A DNA stretch of 64,000 nt. It comes from Synanceia verrucosa (Eukaryota > Chordata > Actinopteri > Perciformes > Synanceiidae). A program made the translations under genes and the position numbers. Shown in pieces: positions 36,301 to 47,753 of the stretch. A model generated the notes under the pieces. The model saw only the letters and a list, made by a program, of their open reading frames with translations. It did not search any database and was not told the DNA's origin. Location of the stretch: NCBI GenBank assembly GCA_029721515.1, contig CM056556.1, positions 12,730,098 to 12,794,097 of the forward strand. The letters are read 5' to 3'. Within the stretch, counting starts at the first letter, position 1; each line of letters begins with the position of its first letter.

Positions 36301-39300
36301 AATACAGCGAAGGAAAGTCAGTAAATATGGGTTGTGGATACCTTTTTTTTTATGTAAAGGGGGTTTTGAGTATGACCATGACCAAGACCTGACCTACTAG
36401 TGATATGATTTGCAGCAATTTTTGCATACCTTTTTTCCCATTTAGAGCAATAATGTAGTAAATCTGTTGTTGACACCCTTAAGATTCCCAAGTCTTAATA
36501 TCAAGACACAGAATATATGGCTGACCTGACATGTTTATATTAGGGCCTGACAGGGCCATAACAGTAAGACTGTTTGTGTGACCATATTCAAAACAAAAAA
36601 GATGGTAAAGAATGATGGAGCAGAGGAAATGTGATTTTATGTTTTAGGACATCAGAGGGCTGCTGAAATCAGAGATTTAATTTATTTCATAACTCATAAC
36701 TTATTTCAGAGATTGACTGTAATTTTGCATGTTATTTTGCACACAAACTTCACTTTTTTGTCTTTTTTTTTTTTTGAACAAGTTTTAATGATTTTTCAAA
36801 AGACAACAAAAAGACCAAACATCCTCCCATTCTGACATCACACCATATCACATAGCTCCAAAGAGAGCAACACAAAGAGAGTAGGTACAGTGAAACTGTC
36901 CCTACAAATAGATGGGAAAAAAACATAAGTAATTAATTTTTTTTTTTTTTAAAAAACAAACAAAAAAAACATTAATGAAATACAATAAAGGAAAGAACAA
37001 TAAAACAAAAACAACAAAGAAAAACATTGCCATCTATATCACAAATTAAGTTCAGTTGCCTGCAGTCCCTTTCCCCAACACCCCAGCTATATCAGCACAC
37101 ACTCACCATACATACATATCATCCCCACAATAACATTTTTAACTGTACAAAATTATCATGGAGGCACGGCACAGGATGCCATTCGAAATTTAAACTAAGG
37201 CACAAACATATTCTTCTATGAGCTCAGTCCAATTATTACTGTCCATTTTGTCGAACTTTGGCCCCTCATAAGCAGCTGGGTCAGTTCTTTAGGTAGGTAA
37301 TTGAAAAGGTCAAACCATAAATCGGTAAAATACATTTCAATACCTTTCAATATTGCACTAACTCTTTCGTGAAGAAGAACTGGTGGCAGTAAGGGGCTTA
37401 TCTTTAATCCAGTTCATCAAAATACACCTTCTTGCTGGTGATAGGAGCTTGTCACATAACACATAGCCAATCACTGGGAATGTCTTTGTTGAGTCTTAAA
37501 GTTTTAAATCTATCCATCCATCCATTATCTACCGGCCCCCCCCCTCATCGCGGGGGGGCTGGAGCCTATCCCAGCTGTCTTAGGGCGGAAGGCAGGGTAC
37601 ACCCTGGACAAGTCGCCACCTCATCGCAGGGCACATAGAGACAGACAACCACTCACATTCACACTTACGGTCAATTTAAATTAACCTAATCCCCATGCAT
37701 GTTTTTGGATGGTGGGAGGAAGCCGGAGTACCCGGAGAGAACCCACGCAGAGAACATGCAAACTCCACACAGAAAGGTCCCGGGCCCGGGATTCGAACCT
37801 GGTACCTTCTTGCTGTGAGGCGACAGTGCTAACCACTACACCACCGTGCCGCCCCAGTTTTAAATCTAGTTTAAGGTTATTTATGTCTTTCTTTTTGTCC
37901 TTTTGTTCCATGTCTTTAGCTTTTCCACCTACCTGCCAAAAAGAATGTTGATGCAGTCCTTGAAGATTATGCAAACTACAAGAAATCAAGAGGGAACTCT
38001 GACAGCAAGTAAAAATGCACATTGTTGCTTGTCACTTTCTTTGTGGTGGTGTTTGTTTTCACGTGCTCTGAGTTGGAGGCATTGTGAAAACATGGCTCGA
38101 TGCTTGTTTAGTCAGTGTCATGAGACTAAACATGAGAGCTATAACTCATGTTTCCTCCACTGCTCAGGGAGTTTGCTGTGAATGAGGTGGTTGCTGGTAT
38201 CCGGGAATATTTCAGTGTCATGCTGGGGACACAACTTCTCTACAAGTTTGAGAGGCCGCAGTACGCAGACATCCTGGCCAACCACCCAGATACGTCTATG
38301 TCTCAAATCTACGGCGCCCCTCACCTACTCAGACTCTTTGGTAAAGACAAACTTTATTCCTGTTGTCATATACATGCAGCTACAGATGTGAAATTTGACC
38401 TCTGCATTAAAACCCATCCTGAGCTTAGCCTTTTTATGAGCAGTAGGCTGCTGTGTAATGGTTCAGTGTCTCAAGCACACAATGTCAGTAGATAGTAAGA
38501 GGGACCTGGGAAATTACACTTCGACTCTGGTTTTACCTTTTTCCGTTCTTGTTTTATCAGAGGTAGAGTAGAGGCCACTTTCACCAAAATGTCACTTTTT
38601 GTCCAGATTCTGTTTGTTTTGCTCTCTAACCGCAATTGTCTCCACTTCCTGCTTTGATCTCCGTGGAGTATACCATCTGTTTTTGCTCTGACTACATCTC
38701 CCAGAAGCCCCAATATTACTCACAGGCTGCGGGAGACCATAATCAGCGACCCGCTACGAAAAACCACTTTGAAGTCGATGGCACTCAGTCAGTTTTTAAA
38801 TGACGTTGAAAAATGTCAGTGGCACTCAAAGAATTAACCACAGTGCCATCTTACTCGTTGGACTGATGGCAATACGTTAAAAAATGATGAACATCAGCTG
38901 ATGCAATGTCAATGCTGATATATTGTGTATCCCTACTTAGAACCGAGTAGATATTCCCTGTCAAAGTACAATTAGCAAAGTAAGTCATAATTGTATTGTA
39001 ACCTACAATCATATTAACCTCTTCATATCTTATCTTCAGTGAACCAACATTCTTGTTAGCCACAGCTATTAGGACTATACACACTTATTAGTTTCTTTTC
39101 ACTTTTTTTATCTGCCAGTGTGACTTACATCATTTTAATCATTTGAACCGTCTCCTTGAGGATAAGTGGAGGTATTTCTATTTGTTAATGAATATGAGGT
39201 TGAAGGCCATGTGAAACTGTCTTTTTGGTTTGGGTTTCAAAGTGAGAATTGGAGCTATGCTGGCATACACTCCCCTGGATGAGAAGAGCCTTGCACTGCT

Positions 39301-39496
39301 GCTCAGTTATCTGCAAGACTTCCTCAAGTGAGTATTCACTGAACTGTTATTAATAAGCCTTGTATTGATTCTTCTGCAGCAGTAAAGAGTAAAATGTTAA
39401 CTCCATTCCAGGTACCTTGTAAAGAACTCTGCATCACTCTTCAATGCGAGTGACTATGAAGTTGCCCCTCCAGAGTACCACCGCAAGGCAGTCTAA
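33344..39496 (+). CDS. morf4l1: Mortality factor 4-like protein 1 (MRG15)
   Basis: Nuclear chromatin reader shared by the NuA4/TIP60 acetyltransferase and SIN3 deacetylase complexes; its chromo domain binds methylated H3K36. Exons: 33344-33383, 34396-34442, 34532-34599, 34693-34779, 35268-35345, 35476-35501, 35731-35822, 36056-36157, 37920-38008, 38168-38340, 39243-39327, 39412-39496. Every border is GT/AG and the phases join to 323 residues, equal to the human short isoform. The start MAPKQDPKPKFQEG is identical to the mammalian one. The chromo-barrel domain is at about 12-80 (VLCFHGPLLYEAKC, YFIHYSGWNKNWDEWVPESR). A basic linker with KKTKKNKQK-like and PPRKKRARVDPTVE segments follows, then the MRG domain at about 150-320 (LKPWLVDDWDLITRQKQ, YGAPHLLRLFVRIGAMLAYT, end PPEYHRKAV). 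The linker differs most from human. It is neither truncated nor frameshifted. Confidence 0.97.
34828..35052 (-). mobile_element. 5'-truncated tRNA-derived SINE in morf4l1 intron 4
   Basis: The TCCA-repeat tail at 34828 and the body (GGGGCTGGAGCCTATCCCAG, ACACCCTGGACAAATCGCC) match the full element at 37513. This copy stops before the tRNA-like head, typical of incomplete reverse transcription. It is flanked by an 11-bp direct repeat AGTATTTACAC (34817-34827 and 35053-35063). Confidence 0.8.
36754..37499 (-). mobile_element. LINE (L1/Tx1-like) 3' end remnant in morf4l1 intron 8
   Basis: Read on the minus strand, 37250-37450 encodes broken pieces resembling the C terminus of L1-type reverse transcriptase proteins (ARRCILMNWIKDKP, then PKFDKMDSNNWTELIEEY). 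An A-rich 3' region follows, ending in a poly(A)-like run (poly-T on the plus strand at about 36764-36775). Stops and frame changes show it is dead. The family assignment is from memory of fish L1 ends. Confidence 0.5.
37513..37855 (-). mobile_element. Full-length tRNA-derived SINE in morf4l1 intron 8
   Basis: On the minus strand a tRNA-like head carries an A box (around 37833-37846, GGTGTAGTGG) and a B box (GGTTCGAATCC, complement of 37789-37799), then a conserved body and a (GGAT)n tail. A 13-bp target-site duplication AGTTTTAAATCTA (37500-37512 and 37856-37868) flanks it exactly. This is a widespread fish SINE; its intact TSD suggests a fairly recent insertion. It is not a functional tRNA gene. 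Confidence 0.88.
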
Positions 39497-40185
39497 GGTT
39501 TTTTTTTAATTTTAGGATCTGAAGCCGCTGTGTTGCTCAGAGATGACAGTCTTACCTGTCAGAAAAGGATGTGGTTTCACAAAAACCTTTTGAGAACAGA
39601 TTGTGTGAGATCTGTTGATTTATTAAGGAAGAATCAGAGAGAGATGTCACACTAATCCTTGGACAAATTCATTTTCTTTCATGTGGAAAGCTGCTGAGTA
39701 CATTCTTCCTGTATTGGTATGTTTTTGAGTACCGCTTTTTAGTTTCTATGATACTTGTTTTGTCCAGTGGTTTACCAAGCTCTTCTGAAAAGGAATTTCA
39801 TCATGATTGATTTTTTTTTTGTTGTTTCCTGTCTTGGTTCAGATGCTGGCTAAATTTGTCTTTGTAGGCTGTCATCATTTTCTAATAAAAGTCTCATTCT
39901 CAAGTTGCTGCTCCATCTTTGATTTGGAGGTAATTTAAGATTGTCATGGTACAATTTGTCTCGTCATCTACAGGGTGACTTAAATGGCTAGTTGTTATTG
40001 TTACCGGTTGCTGTATGTTACACTAACTTATATTGTATAGGAGTTTTCTTGTGTTTAATGGTCTTAACAAGACAAAAGAGACAGATACTTCAGAGAGCAG
40101 TCATGTTTGGTTATTACTCTGAAAAAACATAAATTAAAGTTGTCAATCAGAAACCTCATGCAGTAATTGAGGGGTCAGATATTCA
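39497..40185 (+). other. morf4l1: morf4l1 3' UTR and flank
   Basis: After the stop codon about 390 bases of 3' UTR run to a poly(A) signal, then non-coding AT-rich sequence. No other signal was seen. Confidence 0.6.
39884..39889 (+). terminator. morf4l1: morf4l1 polyadenylation signal
   Basis: A canonical AATAAA lies 388 bases after the stop codon, with T/GT-rich sequence further downstream. It is the first canonical signal after the stop. Confidence 0.6.
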
Positions 40186-40214
40186 GTGTTAATTTCATAT
40201 CACTCCAAAAGCAA

Positions 40215-40217
<3 letters not shown>

Positions 40218-40303
<86 letters not shown>
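40218..40303. repeat. Compound (TA)n(CA)n microsatellite
   Basis: About 30 TA units followed by about 13 CA units, the same arrangement as at 16134. It abuts a Tc1-like element. An open frame running through it into the transposase is an artefact of the repeat. Confidence 0.95.
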
Positions 40304-40304
<1 letters not shown>

Positions 40305-40308
<4 letters not shown>

Positions 40309-41060
40309 ACACTACTCACCATAGGTTTGGGATATTGTGAGGTCCTCAGTGGATTTCATACATATGGCCTCCATATGGGATATGGAGGCCATTGTATTAG
40401 GATGACCGACACACCTCATTTAGTGTTTTCCATGTGGTGGTCTCACTGTGTACAGTGTGCCTTACATACTGGAGCCAGTACCAAAAAATACAAAATAGAC
40501 ATCCCTTTTCAATTTTGGCATCAATTTCAATATTTTGGGGGTATAAAAGCTGCTTTTGTCAGTACGTCATTCTCAGTTCATCATTCAGCCATGAACACAC
40601 AGCACCCCTTAATGCATGAGCAACACCACCTGGCCATAGCGCGCCTTCAGGTTGGTAGCAGGCAGTCACATGTTGCTCGTGGACTTGGTGCATCTCAAAG
40701 TGTCATCAGCAGACTGGCAGCAAAACACAGACTGGCAGTGTTTGTGACAGACCCAGGAGTGATGATCCGCAATGATGACCAGTACCTGAGGACCTGTGCA
40801 CTCAGATGCTGTTATGCTGCTGCCACACAGCTGCAGGCCTGTTTAGGAGAAGTGAGGGGTACTAGGGTTTCCAGACAAACCATTCACAACCAACTCCACC
40901 GTTTTGGCTTAAATGCCAGACGACCGATGCAGGTGACTCCACTGACACCAAGACATCACTGTGACCGTTTGCAGTGGACTCAAGACCATGTGACCTGGAC
41001 AATGCAGCAGTGGTGTACTGTCCTGTTCACTGATGAGCAGTCATTGATTCTTTAAAACCT
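40305..41060 (+). mobile_element. 3'-truncated Tc1-like element
   Basis: The left part (ACTACTCACCATAGG, then TTGTGAGGTCCTCAGTGG) resembles the end of fish Tc1-like elements. Next comes a perfect 13-bp hairpin (40364-40376 with 40380-40392, three-base loop) and the 5' half of a transposase gene. No matching right terminus is found, so the element is incomplete. Confidence 0.65.
40591..41055 (+). pseudogene. Tc1-like transposase, N-terminal half
   Basis: Natural start MNTQHPLMHEQHH. Two helix-turn-helix DNA-binding regions follow (HVARGLGASQSVISRLAAKH; then SRQTIHNQLHRFGLNARRP), and the first catalytic aspartate appears in VLFTDEQS. The frame ends four residues later, before the second Asp and the Glu of the DDE triad, so the product cannot transpose. 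The open frame further upstream is only microsatellite. About 155 residues against roughly 340 for the family. Confidence 0.8.
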
Positions 41061-42827
41061 TCTCATTTCAAAATGTGGTTATATATAAGTGAATTTAAAC
41101 CCTTAACTAAAGTTTTTAAAAGTCACTCAGGAGAAAGCTGTTCATTTCTGTGCGTGCATGCTTGCAGGGGGACTGACAGGCAGATGGTCATGAGTTGACT
41201 AACTGTCTCAAGATATTACATTTAGGCATTGACACTGAATAATTGAGGCTCGGTTAGGATAGGTCGCCTATCAGCAAGTCAAGAGTTTCTGTCCAGCCTA
41301 TAGATCCACAGTGTAGACACACAGTGAAGAGGTCAGTGAAAACACCTGTATGGGTGAACATGGAGTCAAAATAGTACTTTGTTCAGTTCCTGCTATTGTT
41401 CTGGATTGAACAGCTTCGTGCAACAGTTGAAATGACACATCTGCCTCAAGTCTGACTTTTAGTTAGATCCAAGCAGCAGATTATTGTCTGATCAGGGACT
41501 GAAAGTTTGCATGTTAAAACTTGATTTAAATTTACTGATTCAATTGTTGTATTATCCTGCTTCATCCCCTCTACCATGGCTCCGCTGGGATGAACAGGTA
41601 CTTGATCAGCCTCTCAAATCGTCTGCACTGCCTGGTGTGTTTAGTTAATATGGGATGTTTGAGTAGAATCAGCACACTGACTGCAGCCTGCTTATTTTCA
41701 GATTTGTTAGGCTTTGTGGTTGCAGACAAGATTATATCCTCTGTGAATTTAACATTTAACATGTGCTCTTAAGTTAATCACTTCTAAGAAATTGGGCCCG
41801 TTCTGACGTTCTGCCTCCACATAAAAAATAATTTCATGCAAAGTGGTGAACATGATTGTGCTCTGAGGTTATATAGACACCTGTGAGCTTTTTCCTGTTA
41901 TATTGGATGAGATGATTTTCTTGCTCTGATGCTGTGGATCCATCAAACCAGGGTCTCCTACTGCCAGTGGTGGGATAATGTCCCAGTGATGGAAAGCATG
42001 TGGTGGTCAGAGTATTATGTTGTTGAGGAAAGAAATGTAATAGCCTATTGAGACCACACCACAGCCTCTTCCTTCTCCTCACTTGACTGAAATGTGTTCA
42101 GCAGAAATATCCTTTTTCCACTGTTGTTCTGACATTCTTTACATGAAAAAGAGAAGCATAATATTAGTTTCAGGCTGATTCGTGGTTTTGTCTGTGTCAG
42201 CTGCTAGCAGTAGTTATGGCAAGAATAATTTAGGGAGTTTCTAGAAGAATTTCTTTAATCCAATTTCCCCGCAGTCTTAACCAGAGCCATATGCGTTTTC
42301 ACTGCCGCGTGCTGTCAGATCACTGCGCTCTGATGGCTTTTAACAGCCCATCAGAAAGGCTGACATGCACACAGGCCTCCTCTGCAGATCCGTTCAGGGA
42401 GACACTTCTTTTCTTGCTCCTTTCTTGGCTCCATTAACTGCTGCGATTAACACTTTACAGTCGGCGTTGGACGAAGGGTCACCAAGAGGCCTCCCTCTGG
42501 TGTGAGGGCTTTCATGTGACCCTGGAGACATGGAGCCTTAGTGCTGTCTTTGTGCCATAGATTAGAGAGACATGTGCATGACACAGCTACGGCTAATTAG
42601 GTTGGTTTGAGTCTGAGTGATGGTTTCAGCAGGTTTCCCTCCATGTTTTGTCTGTTTTGGTCTGCCAGCCAAAAGATACACTTCAGACAGCTCTGCAGAG
42701 ACCACTTGGATCAGGGAACAGAAATCGGAGTTCACTGGCCTTTGATGCTCATATGATTAAACTGAGTATTTCAGCATCCACGTGTGGTTCTGCTTTATAT
42801 AACAGAGCATATTTTATGTATAAAAAT

Positions 42828-42945
42828 CTGTGGTGGAAAGTATTTTTACTGTACAATCCATTTTACCCTACTTTATACTTCTACTCAGCTGTAGCTATAT
42901 TGTATCAGCTACATCTTTGTTCGGCCTGTTTTGTCCTAGTACTCT
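42828..42945. repeat. Diverged family C repeat
   Basis: GTGGTGGAAAGTATTTTTACTGTAC followed by TACTTTATACTTCTACTC resembles the very common fish repeat that begins with a GTGGTGGAAAGTA motif and carries AAGTAC blocks. A second copy is at 44404. Confidence 0.45.
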
Positions 42946-43094
42946 GATCGAATAATAAATGTATAGTTTGGTAAATACCACAAATAAGCATATTTATAAA
43001 AAAAATATCAAACCTTTCCTTTAAACCTGCAAAAGGCTGCAGTAACTTGTTTTGTGTATGTGCTGTTTTTGTTTTGGCCACTTGGGGCAGCATA

Positions 43095-43560
43095 AACAAG
43101 AAGTGCATGGTGACAACCTGTTAGCTAACAGGCCTGCTAACACCTCCAGAAAGTTATGGAGAGACAATATCAGTAGTTTGGAGTTGAGTCTCTGGCCACC
43201 TGATGAATTTAAGTTCCTTATCCACTCTCCTTTAACTCTGTTTTATTCTCCACCAACTACTGAGGGAAGTGTGTGCCTCTTTAGCGGCTAAATGCCCCAC
43301 TATGTTCACCAGCTAGCGTTAGCCGCTAACTACGTTTACCTGATGTTAGAGGCTGGGCTTACAGTGGAGTTTAGAGGGATTTTTTCCATTAAAACAGCTG
43401 CCTGTTGTAGCTGGAGACACTGAGAGCAGTGGAAGTTAACCAGAAGTCCTTTAAGCCCCAGAAAGACAAACCGAGGGGCAGCAGATTGATTGTCATTATT
43501 AACAGAGAGTCACTCTGGAAAATGTCTGATTGGGTGTAATGCTGTGTGAGAGCCAGCAGG
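43095..43560. repeat. Family B dispersed repeat
   Basis: Shares blocks with 51230-51670: CACTCTCCTTTAACTCTGTT, ACCAACTACTGAGGGAAGTG, TAGCGGCTAAATGCCCCACT. Known by recall as a percomorph repeat. Edges are approximate. Confidence 0.5.
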
Positions 43561-44403
43561 TGGCAGGATTGCACAGAACAACTATAAAGTCACACAGCTC
43601 TATGATAAAAACTTAAGCAGCTTATAATGGTGATGGTATGTTGGGATTTTTTCCCCCCAGAGGTTTGTTTCTTTTAACAGGAACGCATGAGAGACAGTCG
43701 CTCTAATAAAAAGATCAGTCTTCCAGCTTCTTTCAGACCCTATAAGCCCAAGACAAACTCTGGCAGGGACCACTGAGATCTCCCTTCCCATCAGACAGCA
43801 ACTGTTATCAGTTAAACTGACCGATGAAAGTAATTTGTGCTCCATATGATTCCTCCAGAGCGTATCCATCTGCTTCAGACTCTCTGAGGTGAAAAACCGT
43901 CAGTGTTTAATGTGGTTGTGAATGTTTCCCCAGACTAGGAGTTAGTGGTAGACTAATTACACAGCGGGCACGCAGCCTCACAGCACACTGCTGCCAGAGT
44001 CTTGTGTGACTGTGTGTCATTAGTATTGGAAAAGTGCATTTACCACAAAGGGCTGTGGTCACTCTGAGCCATTAAAACATGAAAGAACGTACCCCGCTCT
44101 TCTGGAAAAGGAATTTGCAAGACATAAACAGCCTGTAAAATGGAAAACTACATCTGTGTCCATTTGTTTTCCTGAAAGACGTCCAGTTTTGGTAATTCTT
44201 ACTGAAATTCTTTCCAATAACAGGGAGCAGTCCAAATAAAGGAGAAGGGCTTTTTGATCCATCTGTTTTCAATGCAGCGTAGTAGTGGTTTAGTGTACAG
44301 GATCTGGACTCAGTGGGAAACTAAGAAATTATGGAGGTTTTAGAGGATGTTGAGCCTTTGCTCAGTTTACACTTGTGTGTGGTGAAACTGGAACCACCAC
44401 AGA

Positions 44404-44690
44404 GCAGTGGTGGAAAATAATCAAGTACTTTTATGTTGGTGTTATATGCTTCTTTATACTTTGACTCCACCACATTTTAAGGGGCAAATATTGTACATTT
44501 TATAATTGTCTGATTCCCTTTTCTAACCGGATAAAGAAATGAATTAGTGACACTGAGAATTATCAATCACTTGGATCCAAATTCAACAAATTGGTACAAA
44601 TGAGAATTTACATGCAGCAAAGTACCTTTACACTGTGGTAGTACTGCTTTTACCCTTTTAACTTACCTGAGCGTGGCAATTTTATTCCTG
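44404..44690. repeat. Diverged family C repeat
   Basis: AGCAGTGGTGGAAAATAATC, AAGTACTTTTATG, TTTATACTTTGACTCCACCA and GCAAAGTACCTTTACACTGT follow the order of the common fish AAGTAC repeat. No coding capacity. Confidence 0.5.
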
Positions 44691-45879
44691 TTATTCTATT
44701 CTGTTATTTATTTTTTTTTTTTATTTTTTTTTTTTCAAGTTTTTGATCTGACAAAGGCAATTAATCTTGTTAGAGTCAGTAAGAATTTGTATATCATCTG
44801 GACCAAAGTGGTTAAGTAACACTGACAATGCCTGTGAAGCTCAGGATATGATTTGTGCCCCAGTTTGGAACCAGTGCTCTTGACTCACAATACACACCAC
44901 TAAGTGCAAAAGTGTTGAGTCCTCACCTCAGCCAGTTAGTGCCAGAACACAAGTGAGCCCATTAATTTAATCTACAGGGACCTCGCTATTATTAGTTTTC
45001 ACCTTGCCGGAAAATTGAGTTTTCTTTTGATGTCGAGGAGGGATGTAAAAGGCTGCGAACTGGCAGCTCTGAATATCTAATCAGATAAGCCTACATCGCT
45101 CCCTCATTAGGCTTGAATACTGAGCTAAAACACCTTTTCATGTCACCTTAGTAAACAGCTTAATGTGTACGTCCTCTTTCATCTGCTATTCCCTCGTGCC
45201 TCCCCACAGCTTTGATCCACGTCTGAGTGTCTGGGTATGATTGCACCTCTGTGTTATAAAATTGTGTCTATGTTAATTTAGATTTTCTGATGAGATGTCT
45301 CTGAAAGCCCCCTTCACAAAATGAATGCAGGGCAGAGGTGTCATTTAACCTTTGACACTTGAGAGGGTTCAGTCATCATGTGCACACCTCACTTATCAGG
45401 AGGCTCTTTTCATTTTGTTTTTCAGATTCCTTAAATTATTATTATTATTCATAATTTTACCACACAACATTGTATATAAATGCAATACTTCAGAAAGTGG
45501 TAAAGGGGTCATTTAATGGATCGTTAAATATAACACAACATGGAGTATTGTAGTAACTAGCAGGACATCTGATAAATACTTTATGTTAAAGTGTGTGGAA
45601 GTGGTACTGCAGTGTGTTTTAGTGATGGGTGGAGCAAAAGGAAAATAAGTAATGAAAGATTCAGATCTGGAGATATGACGTAAGATTTGATATTGTGTTG
45701 TCAAGAAGCTGTAGGTTTCTCCAGGTAAGCAATATTCTCTGCTTTGTTTGGTGAGATTAAAGGGGAATGCTTAAGGGGGTATTTTAATAGAAAATATATC
45801 TCTAAACAATGCAACAGTGCAGAATCTGTTTTTGATCAGGACCCTTGACCAAAAGTTTTGAGAAGTAATCGTCCATTGA

Positions 45880-46320
45880 TGGGTTAATGTGAACAATAAG
45901 TGGCCTTCTTATTTAATTTGCCCCTTTACCCCAAGAAATCAAAGAACAAAGAACTCAAATTAAAAAAAAAAAACAACAGCAGAAAATAATCATAATAATA
46001 AATTAAAATAGCTGTCAGCCACCACTGACAGACATGTTCCACTTTAGATCCCAAAATAAAATCCCTTCATTCAAACTAAACAAAACAAGAAGAAATGTTT
46101 GTCTACCTTTCCTGACTACATTGTAGGTCAAATAAAGATAACTAACATATTTCATTATATTTCCTTAACATAGTTGCTTTAATTGTTCTTCTAAATGTCA
46201 ATTTTAATTTGTATTCTTTGGTTTCTTTGCTCAAATTATCCCATACACTGACTCCTTTCACAGAAACAGCAATGTTCCGTAAGATCATTTTTGTCTCTGG
46301 GTTAAGTTAATAATTAAAAA
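45880..46320 (-). mobile_element. LINE reverse transcriptase 3' remnant
   Basis: On the minus strand, about 46180-46320 reads NPETKMILRNIAVSVKGVSV and WDNLSKETKEYKLKLTFRRT, resembling the C-terminal end of fish LINE proteins (pattern 'SVxGxxxWNxL...L..FK...K'). A non-coding tail with a poly-T run follows. Short and decayed; the clade is uncertain. Confidence 0.45.
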
Positions 46321-46789
46321 AAAACAATACAAACATACTGTATCTTTTTCAATAGATTTACCAAGGCACACGTCATGTTTCAACCTGCAGAGGGCAGACT
46401 TTGCTGAGAAAAAAAGCAGTTTTGCTGAGAGCAGAGAGGCGATAGAGCTGCACTGCAATCAGTGAGCAGTTTAAACTTGTTCATTCAGCTGCAACAGCCC
46501 TATAGTTTAATGTTCATCCCATTTATATCAAAGGGAAGACTATCAGGAACACTTCTCAATGCAACAAAACAGAACATTATAAGTATGATTTATTACAGGA
46601 TTGTGTTAGACTGCATTTGTTTTTCCTCAGTATAACTAATGTGTGATGTACCTGTGGTTGCATTGCCAGCAAGGTAACAAAATAATGTTTCAAATACACT
46701 ATAGATTAAACTAAAACAAAAAATACATTAAAAAAAAACATTAAATAGTATAAAGTGCACATTTTATTAGGATTTTTTTGTTTTAAAAC

Positions 46790-47300
46790 CTGCTTTATAA
46801 ACACACTTATGATGTCTTATAATCATCTTACAGCATTGTCATAAGTAATAACACATGATAAAGCCTTCTTCAATTTATTATTTGGTTAAATATCATAATA
46901 CTTTATAATTGCTGGTCTCCCACTGGCATTTTTTGAAAAGATCATAGTGTATTATAATGTTGCAATACATTATAATGCATTGTAATTACGCATTTGCATT
47001 GCAATTATGCATTATAATGTGGGTATAATAGCAATAAAACTTTAACTGGTCATCATTTCACGTACAGTAAAAAAATGTTTTTTTGTGTTCCTGCATGCAT
47101 TGATTGATATTTTTTCAAATAATGGTCACTAAAGAATGATTCCTTACCACATTATAATGTGTTAAAACAGTGATAATACTTCAAGAAAATGTCAGTGAGT
47201 GACCAGCTGTTATGAAATATATAACTCACTTATAAGTCATAAGATGATTTATAATGTGTAGTATTTATGTGTATTTAAGATTATAATGCATCAGTAGTGT
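46790..47300. repeat. ATTATAATG-rich palindromic repeat
   Basis: Repeated TTATAATG / CATTATAA motifs in both orientations, with an inverted core CATTATAATGCA...TGCATTATAATG near 46968-47021. It matches the style of AT-rich fish MITEs. The boundaries are unclear. Confidence 0.45.
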
Positions 47301-47499
47301 GTTTACTATGCATTAGTCATGGGAGTCATAGAAAATGTTCCTGTTACTCTCAACAGGACAGCCAGCAGCATCGTTAAAATGTGTAGGAATGGTGACGTCT
47401 CATTAAGAGGCCTGGGCCAAGACAGTTACATCTCATCCCACTGTGTGGTCTGTGTGTTGGTCAGTTTCTAGTTGAGTGACTCCTCCTGACCTCAGCGTT

Positions 47500-47640
47500 G
47501 CCCTCAGTGTTCAAACTGTCCATGTTGCTTGTTGACAGCAGCTCCCTTCTGGGGCTGCCGGGGATCGGCCCGATGCTGACCTCCTGCCAGTCCGCCGGAG
47601 GAGAGGAGAGCGGTTTGGACCGGGAGGAGAGGGTAAGAAT
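47500..47640. other. GC-rich possible exon, strand undecided
   Basis: A 140-base GC-rich island in AT-rich DNA stays open on both strands. On the plus strand a possible exon (acceptor TTGTTGACAG, donor GAGAGG|GTAAGA near 47633) reads SSLLGLPGIGPMLTSCQSAG. On the minus strand an open frame reads LSSPPADWQEVSIGPIPGSP, then RRELLSTSNMDSLNTEGNAE, ending in a stop. Neither was recognised. Confidence 0.25.
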
Positions 47641-47694
47641 ACAGGAGTAATGAGGAGGGGAGGGGAGGTTCTTGACAGCTTTAGGCCTCGCTTG

Positions 47695-47696
<2 letters not shown>

Positions 47697-47750
<54 letters not shown>
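47697..47750. repeat. (AC)27 microsatellite
   Basis: 54 bases of uninterrupted AC dinucleotides; likely length-variable. Confidence 0.95.

Positions 47751-47753
<3 letters not shown>

Noticed and set aside
37785..37850. tRNA-like sequence with A and B boxes
   Set aside because: It is the head of a SINE with target-site duplications and does not form a plausible complete tRNA.
40186..40590. Long N-terminal extension of the Tc1-like frame
   Set aside because: It consists of Ile-Tyr and Thr-His repeats from the (TA)n(CA)n microsatellite plus the transposon end.
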